From assembly GCF_938039245.1 (NCBI RefSeq), contig NZ_CALHVN010000028.1:1-31718 (forward strand): a stretch of DNA of 31,718 bases. Reading direction: 5' to 3'. A program made the translations under genes and the position numbers. The DNA is from an uncultured Campylobacter sp. (GTDB taxonomy: Bacteria; Campylobacterota; Campylobacteria; Campylobacterales; Campylobacteraceae). Positions 23,776 to 30,921 of the stretch are shown one piece after another; position 1 is the first letter of the stretch; each line of letters opens with the position of its first letter. Below the pieces are notes generated by a model. That model was not told the origin of the DNA. It was given only the letters and a program-made list of their open reading frames with translations, and did no database searches.

Positions 23776-24017
23776 GCAAGCAGGCTAAACAAAAAACCTA
23801 CTTCGGACTTGAGATATTTTCAAACGGCTACTGCCCCGGAGTCAAAGAAAGCGATATTAAAAAGCTACCGTTTTACGAATTTTGGCTCAAAAGGAGTCTT
23901 GGCTCGACGCAAGGCGTGTTTGTCGACGAAAACGGCAAGGAAATAGAGAGCGAGAGACTGGTTTATCTGCACGATTGGGAGAAATTTTGCAGGATATTTA
24001 TAAATACCGGCAAGTAA
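23772..24017 (+). CDS. Third gene of the hicAB operon, unknown
   Basis: An 81-aa protein whose ATG overlaps the hicB stop codon (ATGA), so it is translationally coupled to the antitoxin. It is small, aromatic-rich (YEFWLKRSLGS, VYLHDWEKFCRIF) and has no recognised domain. It could be a third component of the module or a remnant of another gene; its coupling makes a functional link plausible. Confidence 0.65.
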   Translation: MSKQAKQKTYFGLEIFSNGYCPGVKESDIKKLPFYEFWLKRSLGSTQGVFVDENGKEIESERLVYLHDWEKFCRIFINTGK

Positions 24018-24066
24018 ACATTTTTAAAAACCGCTATAATACTTCAAATTTAACAAAGGAAAACCC

Positions 24067-25950
24067 TTGAATATAATAAAAAGTATATTTAGTAAAATTT
24101 TTAAAGGCGAGCAAGGCGAAGCCGACGTATTTGAAGCCATAGGCAAAATTTTAAACTCTAAAGGCGACGAGAACTACTATCTCATCCCAAAAGCTACGCT
24201 TGATGATGCGGCTGGTTCATCAAAGGAGATCGATCTGCTATTGCTTCATCCGGTATTTGGTATCTACGTCATCGAGGTTAAAAACTGGTCGAATTTAAAT
24301 CAGATAGATAGCGCAAACGACCCTTACGAACAGGTTAAAATTTATCAAAGAATGCTGCTTGCTAAAATCCAATCCGAGCTTAAAAAAGTGCCGATAAACG
24401 TGGAATACCGAGTAATATTTCCATCTGTTAGCAAGGACGAGGCCGATAAATTTTATGAAAAAAATCCAAGCTATAAAAATTTTAAAAACCATACATTTTT
24501 TAAAGATGATTTGGCTAATAACAACGACATATTTGCCAGGTTTTTCCACTCATCCGTTGCGGATCACATCCCAAACAAAAAAGAGTTTCTAAAAATCTCA
24601 CAAATACTGGTCAGTCAAAGCAAGCTAAAACAAAAAATCATCCCGATAATTACGAAAGACGAGATTATGTTTTTTGACCGTAAGCAGCTTAGTATCATGA
24701 GCGGCTATACGGGCGGCTTTCGCGTGATAAGAGGCGTGGCCGGTACTGGCAAGACGATGATTTTAGCAAATTTCGTCGCAAACAGGCTAGAGCGAGACGA
24801 TAGCGAGAAATTTTTAGTGCTATGCTTTAATAAAAACCTTGCAGAGAACATAAGATCAAGCTTTGGCGATAGGTTTATGAAGCAAAGCATAGCCGTATAC
24901 TCCATCATCTCGCTTTTAAATCGCATAGGATTTGACGAGGCTAGACTCGGTATCGACGAAAAGACGAGCCTGGATGAAAAATACAAAATCTTTGAAACGG
25001 ATGAAGCCATAACTGAATTTAGAGCTAAATTTAGCGCTCATCTAGCAAAACACCCGATCGACTACGTCCTTTGCGACGAGACGCAGGATATGCCGGCCGG
25101 ATTTATGAGGGTTATTTACGAGGAGATAAAAGACTGCGTGTTTTTTATAGATGAGGCGCAGAAATTTTACCCCTATACGATGAATAGCATAGCAGATATC
25201 TTTCATCATTCAAAATTTGAGCGCATAGATATGAGGGGGCGGGTAAAAAATCTCAAAAACGTCTACCGAACGCCGTCAAATATCGCTAGATGCGCATTTG
25301 AAATCTTGCAAAACGATAGCGCGATAAATACCTACTATAAAAACAGCTTTTACCTAGATAAAAGCTTTCTGGAAGACATCGAATGCGTACTGCAAGACGG
25401 AAGCGTGAGTATAAAGGCGATGGATGACTTTGCGCAGCTTAGAGGCGTTTTAGAGTCTTTGCCTGCAAACGAAACTAGCGTAGTTTTAAGCAATAGTAAA
25501 AAATCGGTCGAGGCCATAAAAGAATACGCCTTGCCAAAAGATAAAAACATAGACGTGCTAACCATGCAGTCTATCAAAGGCCTTGAAGCTCAAAATATCG
25601 TTATACACAACTTTTTGCCGTTTCTGCAAATGACGCTAAAAAACGACCGCAAGCTATTTTATAGAAAAATTTATGTGCTACTAACCAGAAGCAAGGAAAA
25701 TTTATACGTTTCGATTCCGGAAAAGCTTGACGAAAATTTGCCTGCTGAGATCAAAAACGTAATAGAAACGATAAAAAAATACGCAAGCATAGCAAAAGCT
25801 GCCGAAGGGCCGAATAAAGACGAAAAAACCGTAAGCTCAAAAATAAAACTAGCCTCCATAAAACCCGTGCTAAGAGATATAAAAGACGGAGCCGAACTGG
25901 TGGTAGCCGGAAGCGAACTGTTTGCCATAATAGCTGGATTATTTGGTTAA
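24067..25950 (+). CDS. NERD-domain superfamily 1 helicase
   Basis: A 627-aa protein. The N-terminal NERD nuclease-related domain (about 15-110) has EIDLLLLHP and VIEVKNW (Glu70, Lys72), the PD-(D/E)XK-like core. A UvrD/Rep-type helicase follows: Walker A GVAGTGKT at 223-230, Walker B VLCDETQD at 333-340, FIDEAQ after it, SIKGLEAQNIV and motif VI VLLTRSKENLYV near the C-terminus. It starts with TTG, with AAAGGA in front. NERD helicases occur in defence islands (for example the phage-defence protein Nhi); a role against phage or plasmid DNA is inferred. Confidence 0.88.
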   Translation: MNIIKSIFSKIFKGEQGEADVFEAIGKILNSKGDENYYLIPKATLDDAAGSSKEIDLLLLHPVFGIYVIEVKNWSNLNQIDSANDPYEQVKIYQRMLLAKIQSELKKVPINVEYRVIFPSVSKDEADKFYEKNPSYKNFKNHTFFKDDLANNNDIFARFFHSSVADHIPNKKEFLKISQILVSQSKLKQKIIPIITKDEIMFFDRKQLSIMSGYTGGFRVIRGVAGTGKTMILANFVANRLERDDSEKFLVLCFNKNLAENIRSSFGDRFMKQSIAVYSIISLLNRIGFDEARLGIDEKTSLDEKYKIFETDEAITEFRAKFSAHLAKHPIDYVLCDETQDMPAGFMRVIYEEIKDCVFFIDEAQKFYPYTMNSIADIFHHSKFERIDMRGRVKNLKNVYRTPSNIARCAFEILQNDSAINTYYKNSFYLDKSFLEDIECVLQDGSVSIKAMDDFAQLRGVLESLPANETSVVLSNSKKSVEAIKEYALPKDKNIDVLTMQSIKGLEAQNIVIHNFLPFLQMTLKNDRKLFYRKIYVLLTRSKENLYVSIPEKLDENLPAEIKNVIETIKKYASIAKAAEGPNKDEKTVSSKIKLASIKPVLRDIKDGAELVVAGSELFAIIAGLFG

Positions 25951-26056
25951 AATTTAGCTTTAAATTTGGGCTTACGGCGTTTCTTGCCGCAAGGTTAAAT
26001 TTAGGCTCGCAGTCTTTGCTTATCTTGGACGTAAATTTATACTCTCAAACTTAAAT

Positions 26057-26269
26057 TTGACGAAGTTCGGCAGGGTGAGGCTAGAGCTTACCTTGCCTGC
26101 GTCCGCCGCAGTGTTGATAGGATGCTACGACATAAGTTTAGGGTTTATGGGGAATTTCAAATCAAAAAACGAGAGTTATCAGGATTATCTAAAAAATAAC
26201 GACGACGATATATTTAAGGACAGAGCGAGAGACTGCATCAATAAAGACGATATAAGCAAGATGAGTTAA
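26057..26269 (+). pseudogene. Remnant reading frame, possible lipoprotein fragment
   Basis: A 70-codon frame from a TTG without ribosome site. It contains a lipobox-like LIGC and then a charged tail (KNESYQDYLKNNDDDIFKD). It lies in a region of decayed genes between the NERD helicase and RelB/YoeB and may be part of a lost gene. Intact function is unlikely. Confidence 0.35.
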
Positions 26270-26349
26270 GGGCTCTAAAGGCTACTTCGAAATAGCGAAT
26301 AGACAAATTTACCCCCCGTATAGCAAATTTAGAAAACGAGAAAAATAAA

Positions 26350-26780
26350 ATGAGAAAATTTAAAACATTAAGCAACGTAGCTATTATGCCTTTGGGCGAA
26401 ACGAGAGTTGCGAGTTATTCAAAGCGAAAATGTAAAGAGCGTGTAAACAAAAGAGAGGAGATAAAAAGAAGCTACCGATAAATATGCCGTAGTGGAGCTT
26501 TTAGGGAAGGATTTTTTATCTATTTTCTACTTCATTTGATTTGGATAGGTTTGAGAGCAGGCTGCCGATACTTCGAAATGAAGGTCAAAATTTAGATAGC
26601 GGCGAGCTAAATAAAAGCTTGTTTGCCTAATTTATAAAAGAGATAGCGGAATTTAACTTTAAAAACCGAATGAACGCCTATGAGCTAAAAGACCTCAGCG
26701 TTGAGCAAATGGTTATCGTAAGAGATCTGCTACAAGAGAAGCTAAAGGATGCTAGAGAGGCTGTGACTGGGAAGGAGTAA
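26350..26780 (+). pseudogene. Decayed gene with frameshifts and a stop codon
   Basis: Reading frames join into one probable former protein of about 140 residues: ATG at 26350 to near 26465, then KYAVVELLGKDFLSIF in another frame, and from 26535 a third frame (FDLDRFESRLPILRNEG). The third is interrupted by TAA at 26628 and continues (NRMNAYELKDLSVEQMVIV) to TAA at 26778. No family is recognised. Good coding composition across the breaks is what indicates decay. Confidence 0.55.
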
Positions 26781-27091
26781 TGTGTAGTAAAAAATATGCC
26801 TCGCCAAGGCTTGCGGCTTGATGCCGACTTTACCCATTGATATTACAAGGTCGGTTTTTAATGAAAAACATAAATATGGACTATTGCTTATGTGTGTGAT
26901 GCGGGTTTTAAGAGGTGCTTGTCGCAGAGTAAAACATGCGAGGAAGTGGCACTAATGCCAAAGAAACCAAATCGACATAAAAAACCAGTATGCAAAACGA
27001 CTTTTCTTATAGTGAGGCGATTTCTTGACGAGAGTTACGATGAAATTTACGAGGAATACGCATACGAGGAGAGCCGGATATAAAAATATGC
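26781..27091 (+). pseudogene. Possible remnant frame ending before relB
   Basis: A frame from about 26892 to 27083 encodes a Cys-rich start (KRCLSQSKTCEEV) reminiscent of an excalibur-type calcium-binding motif, then an acidic Tyr-rich tail. No start codon with a ribosome site is convincing. The rest of this stretch holds no gene. Confidence 0.25.
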
Positions 27092-27097
27092 TATAAT
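27092..27097 (+). promoter_or_regulatory. Promoter -10 box of the RelB/YoeB operon
   Basis: TATAAT in ATGCTATAATGCG, 31 bp upstream of the relB-like ATG at 27128. Confidence 0.55.
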
Positions 27098-27127
27098 GCG
27101 GTCAATTTAACTTCAAAGGTCATATAA

Positions 27128-27397
27128 ATGAATGCATTAATACAATTTAGAGTAGATAAAGAACTCAAAAACGAAGCCGATAAGCTCTTTAAGGAGCTCG
27201 GGCTTGATCTTGGTACGGCGATAAAGCTATTTTTAAAGCAATCGGTAAATAAGCAAGCCATACCCTTTGCCATAACGGCGCAAAAAGACGAAATAGACGC
27301 GAAGTATCTAAAAAGCGTGATAGAAAATATAGATAGCGGCAAGGTAAAGATGATAAGAAAAAATCTAAGCGAGCTTGAGAGTTTAGCTGGTGCTTAA
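27128..27397 (+). CDS. RelB/DinJ-family antitoxin
   Basis: An 89-aa ribbon-helix-helix antitoxin. The DNA-binding part is MNALIQFRVDKELKNEADKL with DLGTAIKLFLKQSV, typical of DinJ/RelB. The C-terminal segment (about 60-89) should bind the toxin. It overlaps the following YoeB-like toxin gene by 8 bp. Confidence 0.9.
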   Translation: MNALIQFRVDKELKNEADKLFKELGLDLGTAIKLFLKQSVNKQAIPFAITAQKDEIDAKYLKSVIENIDSGKVKMIRKNLSELESLAGA

Positions 27398-27656
27398 TAT
27401 CGAGTTTTATCCCGACGCATGGGATGATTACCTAAATTTTACTAGCGACAAGAAGCTTTTTGCGAAGATAAATATACTCATCAAAGATATCGTTAGAGGC
27501 AATGAAGCAGAAGGTATAGGCAAGCCCGAAGCGCTAAAAGGCGATCTAAGCGGTTGCTACTCTCGCAGGATAGACGGTAAAAACCGCATCGTTTATAGGA
27601 TCAAGGGCGATACGGTGCAAATTTTACAAGTCGGAACACATTATAAAGAAAAGTAG
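27390..27656 (+). CDS. yoeB: YoeB/Txe-family mRNA interferase toxin
   Basis: An 88-aa RelE-superfamily toxin of the YoeB/Txe branch: WDDYLNFT, INILIKDIVRG, GIGKPEALKGDLSGCYSRRI and RIVYRIKGD, with a C-terminal THYKEK. It cleaves mRNA on the ribosome. The start is GTG inside the antitoxin gene. YoeB usually pairs with YefM (Phd fold); here its partner is a RelB/DinJ-type protein, a hybrid pairing. Confidence 0.92.
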   Translation: MLNIEFYPDAWDDYLNFTSDKKLFAKINILIKDIVRGNEAEGIGKPEALKGDLSGCYSRRIDGKNRIVYRIKGDTVQILQVGTHYKEK

Positions 27657-27925
27657 TTTTAGCTAAGCCGATGCCAAGAGGATCGCATCGCCAGCTAGAT
27701 GCCGCACGGAGGCTGTAAGACTCAACGCCAGCGCGTCTAAGAGGATAGCTTGAAAAACTCATAAATTTTACCTAAGTTGTCGCCATTTTAGATAAAAATG
27801 CGCCGTTGCTGGCGTTTTTAAGCGGAAGTATAAGTAAATTTTATGGTAAAGTAGTTTGAAAAAATTAAAATTTTAAGGGCGATCGTCATAATAGGAATTA
27901 ATCCATATATAACAATGATATAAAA
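27657..27925. other. Gene-free stretch between convergent toxin-antitoxin modules
   Basis: No gene is supported. CGCC/GGCG at 27801-27804/27811-27814 with a following TTTTT may form a weak terminator. AACGCCAGC at 27724-27732 is the reverse complement of GCTGGCGTT at 27808-27816. Confidence 0.5.
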
Positions 27926-28282
27926 TTATACCGCTAGCGCCTTTTTAGCTAGCTCGCTAAGCCATGCCGAGCGATTATTCGTAACTGCATCGATTGCATT
28001 TAAAACGCCTTTGGGTATAGTTAAATTTATGCGGACTTTGACGTTTTCGTCGATAGGCTCATAGATACTTTCACCGTTTTTAAGAGCCCCTTCGATATAG
28101 CAAGCAAAGGCTTCTTTTAGATCCGCTATCGCTTCAGCTTCGGTAGCTCCCCAGCCGGCCATTAGATTATTTTTAGTTAGCCCCATATCTGCATACTGAG
28201 CAAAATAATCGCCGTCGTCCAGTCTTTTGATTGTGATCGTATACGGTAAGTTTAAATAATAGTTCAAGTCTTTTTTCATCAT
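27926..28282 (-). CDS. hicB: HicB antitoxin, second copy
   Basis: A 118-aa HicB. The N-terminal part (YYLNLPYTITIKRLDDGDYF) and EAEAIADLKEAF match the HicB fold, and the C-terminal NLTIPKGVLNAID with NRSAWLSELAKKAL is the DNA-binding end. It overlaps hicA. It is similar to the HicB at 23428 but clearly diverged, notably at AQYADMGLTKNNLMAGWG. Confidence 0.92.
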   Translation of the reverse strand: MMKKDLNYYLNLPYTITIKRLDDGDYFAQYADMGLTKNNLMAGWGATEAEAIADLKEAFACYIEGALKNGESIYEPIDENVKVRINLTIPKGVLNAIDAVTNNRSAWLSELAKKALAV

Positions 28283-28503
28283 GACTCCCTTATCTTTGCT
28301 AAGATCTGTAAAACATAGATCTCTTTAATCGGCTTATGATATGGTATAACTATCGTGTCGCCGCCTTTTTTAAATTTATAGTGCGAGCCTTTAACGTGAT
28401 CTAATTCATATCCGTGATTTAATAGCAGGTGCTTAACGTCGTCAAAGCTTGCGTTTTTCGGATTATTTTCAAGTTTTTTGATTAGCTTATCAAGACTCGA
28501 CAC
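28279..28503 (-). CDS. hicA: HicA toxin, second copy
   Basis: A 74-aa HicA with the catalytic His in KGSHYKFKKG and TIVIPYHKPIKEIYVLQILAK. It starts with GTG, as does the first copy. A TATAAT box lies upstream on the minus strand near 28540. Confidence 0.92.
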   Translation of the reverse strand: MSSLDKLIKKLENNPKNASFDDVKHLLLNHGYELDHVKGSHYKFKKGGDTIVIPYHKPIKEIYVLQILAKIRES

Positions 28504-28722
28504 GCCGCCTCTTTTATATTTTATACTTACTATTATACATACTATTTTTTATAAATTTCTTAATTGATTGGGTGTAGCGGAAATATACTATAATCATTAA
28601 AATTCTCAAATGATTAATATGCTAGCCAAAATAGAACTATCTATAAGAAAAGTCCGATGTGCTCGTCAAGATTAAGGGGTTTTTAAAAAGCCTTGGCAAC
28701 GATTATCTAGTGCCAGATTATT
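28504..28722. other. Decayed intergenic stretch
   Basis: A short frame from 28611 (MINMLAKIELSIRKV) continues, after a frame change, into DVLVKIKGFLKSLGNDYL to a stop at about 28740. It may be remnant coding sequence; there is no intact gene. Confidence 0.3.
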
Positions 28723-28965
28723 TTATTGGTTTAAGCTAAAATTAAATTTTAAACCGCATGCCTCTACATAGTTTTGAAGAGTAGAAAATTTAAAGTCCGC
28801 ATCCGTAGAACTCTCAAACCTGGCCACTATGCTTTGAGATACGTTCATTAGCTTTGCGATCTTTGCTTAAACTAAGACCTGCGTCGATACGAGCCTTGAT
28901 GAGTTTCTTTTTGATTTCAAAAAGAGGCCAAGTTTTGATATAAGGCTCATTAAATTTGTAGCATA
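28723..28965 (-). pseudogene. Frameshifted XRE/HigA-like antitoxin
   Basis: The minus strand encodes FEIKKKLIKARIDAGLSLSK, then after a frameshift near 28861 IAKLMNVSQSIVARFESSTD and YVEACGLKFNFSLNQ to a stop. The two parts make the helix-turn-helix of a HigA-type antitoxin. No start codon is visible and the frame is broken. Confidence 0.8.
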
Positions 28966-28990
28966 AATATCGCAAATAATATCATGTAAG

Positions 28991-29107
28991 CTATAGATAG
29001 CCTACAGCCATAATAACTTTCCTGATGCTGATATCAACCTTATCAGAACCTATGAAAGTCCATAGGCTATCGTTGTTTAGAAAATTTACTAATATTTTGA
29101 GAGCCAT
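28991..29107 (-). pseudogene. Short remnant next to the HigA-like pseudogene
   Basis: A 38-codon frame from ATG at 29107 (MALKILVNFLNNDSLWTFIG) ends at TAG at 28991. It precedes the broken antitoxin and could be a remnant of its toxin, but no family signature is visible. Confidence 0.3.
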
Positions 29108-29141
29108 TCCTTTTATGTACTATGTCAATGTTGTTGTAGTT

Positions 29142-29468
29142 TCACGAATTCGTATTTGCCCAAAACATCTCCTTTAAAATCTCTTTTAGTTCCTCTATTT
29201 TGTCAGTATCCAGCTCACCGATTTTTGAGACGAACCTATCCGCGCTGACGCATCTTATCTGGTCGCAGAGTATTTTTGCTTGTTTGCCTAGTAGTTTAAG
29301 CTCTACTCTATAAGGAGCGCTAAATCCTTTGCTGGTTATCGGAGCTATTAGTCTGGCTTGTAGATAGTCAAGCTGGGGCGGCGAGATTACGACGCAAGGT
29401 CTAGTCTTTCTTATCTCTGCGCCGATAGTAGGATCTAGATTTATAAACCAAATTTCACACCTAGTCAT
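29142..29468 (-). CDS. mazF: MazF toxin, second copy
   Basis: A 108-aa MazF nearly identical in its core to the copy at 9930: EIWFINLDPTIGAEIRKTRP, CVVISPPQLDYLQ, LIAPITSKG, CDQIRCVSADRFVSK. The C-terminal end differs and is slightly longer. ATG 29468 overlaps the former mazE stop (TAATG). The neighbouring antitoxin is destroyed, so survival of this toxin gene probably depends on MazE from the first locus. Confidence 0.92.
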   Translation of the reverse strand: MTRCEIWFINLDPTIGAEIRKTRPCVVISPPQLDYLQARLIAPITSKGFSAPYRVELKLLGKQAKILCDQIRCVSADRFVSKIGELDTDKIEELKEILKEMFWANTNS

Positions 29469-29717
29469 TACCACTGCCAATCCTTATCGTCTGTATCTAT
29501 GGTCGCAAAATCATCTTGCAAAGCCATATCTTGCGTTTTTGCTTTTTTCTAAGCTCTGGAGTCTCTCAATTTTTGATACTGTTTTCTTTAAGCGGTCTTA
29601 AGAATATTCCGTCTTTTAAAATTTCTAGCGAAACGGATTTTAACTCAAACTGCTCTATGATTTTTTCGGTAGCCTAATGCCTTTAGAATTACCTATTTGG
29701 ACTAAATTTGCGATCAT
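29466..29717 (-). pseudogene. Broken MazE antitoxin of the second MazF
   Basis: From ATG 29717 the frame reads MIANLVQIGNSKGIRLPKK. One A is missing from an A-run (six instead of the seven needed), shifting the frame just after PKK. In the original frame a Trp codon has become TGA in the segment equivalent to SDWDTPELRK, and a further frameshift follows. Remaining parts (QFELKSVSLEILKDGIFLRP) match the intact MazE at 9688 closely. The antitoxin cannot be made whole. Confidence 0.9.
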
Positions 29718-29730
29718 ATCGTCTTCTTAT

Positions 29731-29751
29731 TGTAATTATGCAGTAATTACT
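29731..29751 (+). promoter_or_regulatory. MazE-type operator upstream of the broken mazE
   Basis: TGTAATTATGCAGTAATTAC (29731-29750) resembles the element overlapping the intact mazEF promoter (9651-9671, reverse strand), 17 of 21 matches. Intact MazE may bind here and repress the orphan MazF. Confidence 0.55.
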
Positions 29752-29830
29752 ATTAAGCGAATTTTAAAATTACGATAAAGTTATTTATGCTAGTATAAGA
29801 TTAATGAAAATCGTTAGGTGTTTTTATTTT

Positions 29831-29842
29831 AGCCTATAGGCT
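29831..29842. repeat. 12-bp palindrome AGCCTATAGGCT
   Basis: A perfect palindrome downstream of the VapBC operon (minus strand). Its upstream flank is T-rich on the plus strand. Possible terminator core; otherwise 29752-29877 holds no gene. Confidence 0.4.
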
Positions 29843-29877
29843 TCTTGTGGCTTAAGCTTGCGGAGCTAGCAAGAGAT

Positions 29878-30285
29878 TTAGGCGCTCCAATTTTCTATTT
29901 CAAGTCCAATTATATCTTTAAAATCTTTTTCGTTATTTGTAACCAAAATAAGATTATTGCTAAGGGCTACGGCAGCGATCAACATATCCATATCGCCTAT
30001 CTTTCTGTTTTTGTTTTTCATCTCAAGCCTTATTTTGCCGTAGCTTGCCGCACATTTGCTCGTAAAATCCAAAACGCTGAAATTTGAGATAAAATCGCCC
30101 ATGAGTCTTAAATTTAACTCTTTTTGAGTGGAATTTTCTATACCGTAAAACATTTCAGCTACCGTTATACTGGAAATAAAAATATCCTTTTTGCCATACC
30201 TAGTTAAATGGCTTAGTATATTTTGACTGTAAGGCTCGGTGCTAGAAATCAAGTAGCTACAAATATTGGTATCAAACAAAAACAT
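29878..30285 (-). CDS. vapC: VapC toxin (PIN-domain RNase)
   Basis: A 135-aa PIN-domain protein. The acidic residues of the active site are visible: Asp5 in FLFDTNICSYL, Glu in SSITVAEMFYGIE, Asp residues in KIGDMDMLIAAVAL and Asp in VTNNEKDFKDI. VapC proteins cleave tRNA or rRNA. It starts at the last base of the vapB stop codon, so it is coupled. It resembles the VapC subfamily paired with AbrB-type VapB. Confidence 0.92.
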   Translation of the reverse strand: MFLFDTNICSYLISSTEPYSQNILSHLTRYGKKDIFISSITVAEMFYGIENSTQKELNLRLMGDFISNFSVLDFTSKCAASYGKIRLEMKNKNRKIGDMDMLIAAVALSNNLILVTNNEKDFKDIIGLEIENWSA

Positions 30286-30536
30286 TATTTAAATCCGAAA
30301 TTTCGCTCTTGCGGCAAGCTTTGCTCGACTCTTTCAAATTTAACTCCAGCATCTTTCAACTCATTTAAAGTCTTAAACAGTCCGCTCCATTCATCATCTT
30401 TAACCGGGATTAAAACCACTTCGTTATTATCAAAACTCTTTAGTATAAACTCTTTGACATTGTCTAAATTTAGGCTTTTTGGAAGCCTTAGTGCCAAAGA
30501 GTTACCGCTTTTAAATACTTTTAATCTAGCTTGCAT
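30285..30536 (-). CDS. vapB: VapB antitoxin (AbrB/SpoVT fold)
   Basis: An 83-aa protein with the AbrB-type DNA-binding domain (KVFKSGNSLALRLPKSLNL) and a C-terminal toxin-binding tail (WSGLFKTLNELKDAGVKFE). It overlaps vapC by one base. A long inverted repeat directly upstream is its probable operator. Confidence 0.9.
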   Translation of the reverse strand: MQARLKVFKSGNSLALRLPKSLNLDNVKEFILKSFDNNEVVLIPVKDDEWSGLFKTLNELKDAGVKFERVEQSLPQERNFGFK

Positions 30537-30550
30537 TATTTCCCCCTCTC

Positions 30551-30578
30551 TCGTATATATTTTTATGAGTATATACGA
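30551..30578. promoter_or_regulatory. Inverted repeat operator of vapBC
   Basis: TCGTATATA at 30551-30559 and TATATACGA at 30570-30578 are perfect arms separated by 10 bp, 15 bp upstream of the vapB start. VapB/VapC complexes typically bind such repeats to autoregulate. Confidence 0.7.
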
Positions 30579-30692
30579 AATAAGATAAAAGTATTCTTAG
30601 GTTTTATATGTGTTTATGTTGCATTTTAGAAGGGATTTGAATCCTATGCCCTAAAGGGGATTTAAATTGTAAGTTAAAATACGCTCAAAACT

Positions 30693-30792
30693 TGTTCTAA
30701 ATTTAGGACAGTTTTTTTGACTATAAAATTACTTATAATATCTATATATCAGCATTTTGCTTGTTGCATAGATTTTACGGTTTTGTTGCATA
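30693..30792 (+). promoter_or_regulatory. Right-arm recombination sites
   Basis: TGTTCTAAATTTAGGACA (30693-30710) is followed by TTGTTGCATA at 30761-30770 and 30783-30792, 22 bp start to start, as at the left end. These probably bind an integrase or excisionase, about 112 bp inside attR. Confidence 0.6.
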
Positions 30793-30841
30793 AAACTAAG
30801 TGGTATTTAAGCTGATAAAATTTAAAATTACAACAACATAA

Positions 30842-30858
30842 AACCCTAAAATTAGGGC
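30842..30858. repeat. Hairpin CCCTAAAATTAGGG near attR
   Basis: ACCCTAAAATTAGGGC within 30842-30858 forms a 5-6 bp inverted repeat, about 50 bp inside attR. It could be a terminator isolating the island from the flank or a protein site. Confidence 0.35.
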
Positions 30859-30904
30859 TTAGAAAGGCATGAGAGTTATGATTAAATCAGCTATTGTCGG
30901 AGTG

Positions 30905-30921
30905 TCCCTCTCTGTCCGCCA
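30905..30921 (+). repeat. attR core, 17-bp direct repeat
   Basis: Exact copy of TCCCTCTCTGTCCGCCA from the tRNA 3' end. No other tRNA parts are present here, as expected for the far end of a tRNA-integrated island. Confidence 0.92.

Larger units (their letters stand above)
39..30921. mobile_element. Integrated genomic island, about 30.9 kb, in a tRNA 3' end
   Basis: Both ends carry the identical 17 bp TCCCTCTCTGTCCGCCA (39-55 and 30905-30921), the left copy being the tRNA 3' end. Two tyrosine integrases sit immediately inside the left end, and paired repeats typical of integrase arm sites lie inside both ends. The interior holds a relaxase, toxin-antitoxin modules and paralogous cargo genes. 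No phage structural genes and no T4SS channel genes are visible, so it is best called an integrative, possibly mobilizable, island. Confidence 0.9.

Noticed and set aside
211..30904. Interpretation of the island as a prophage
   Set aside because: Integrases and an XRE regulator are present, but no capsid, tail, terminase or lysis genes can be seen.
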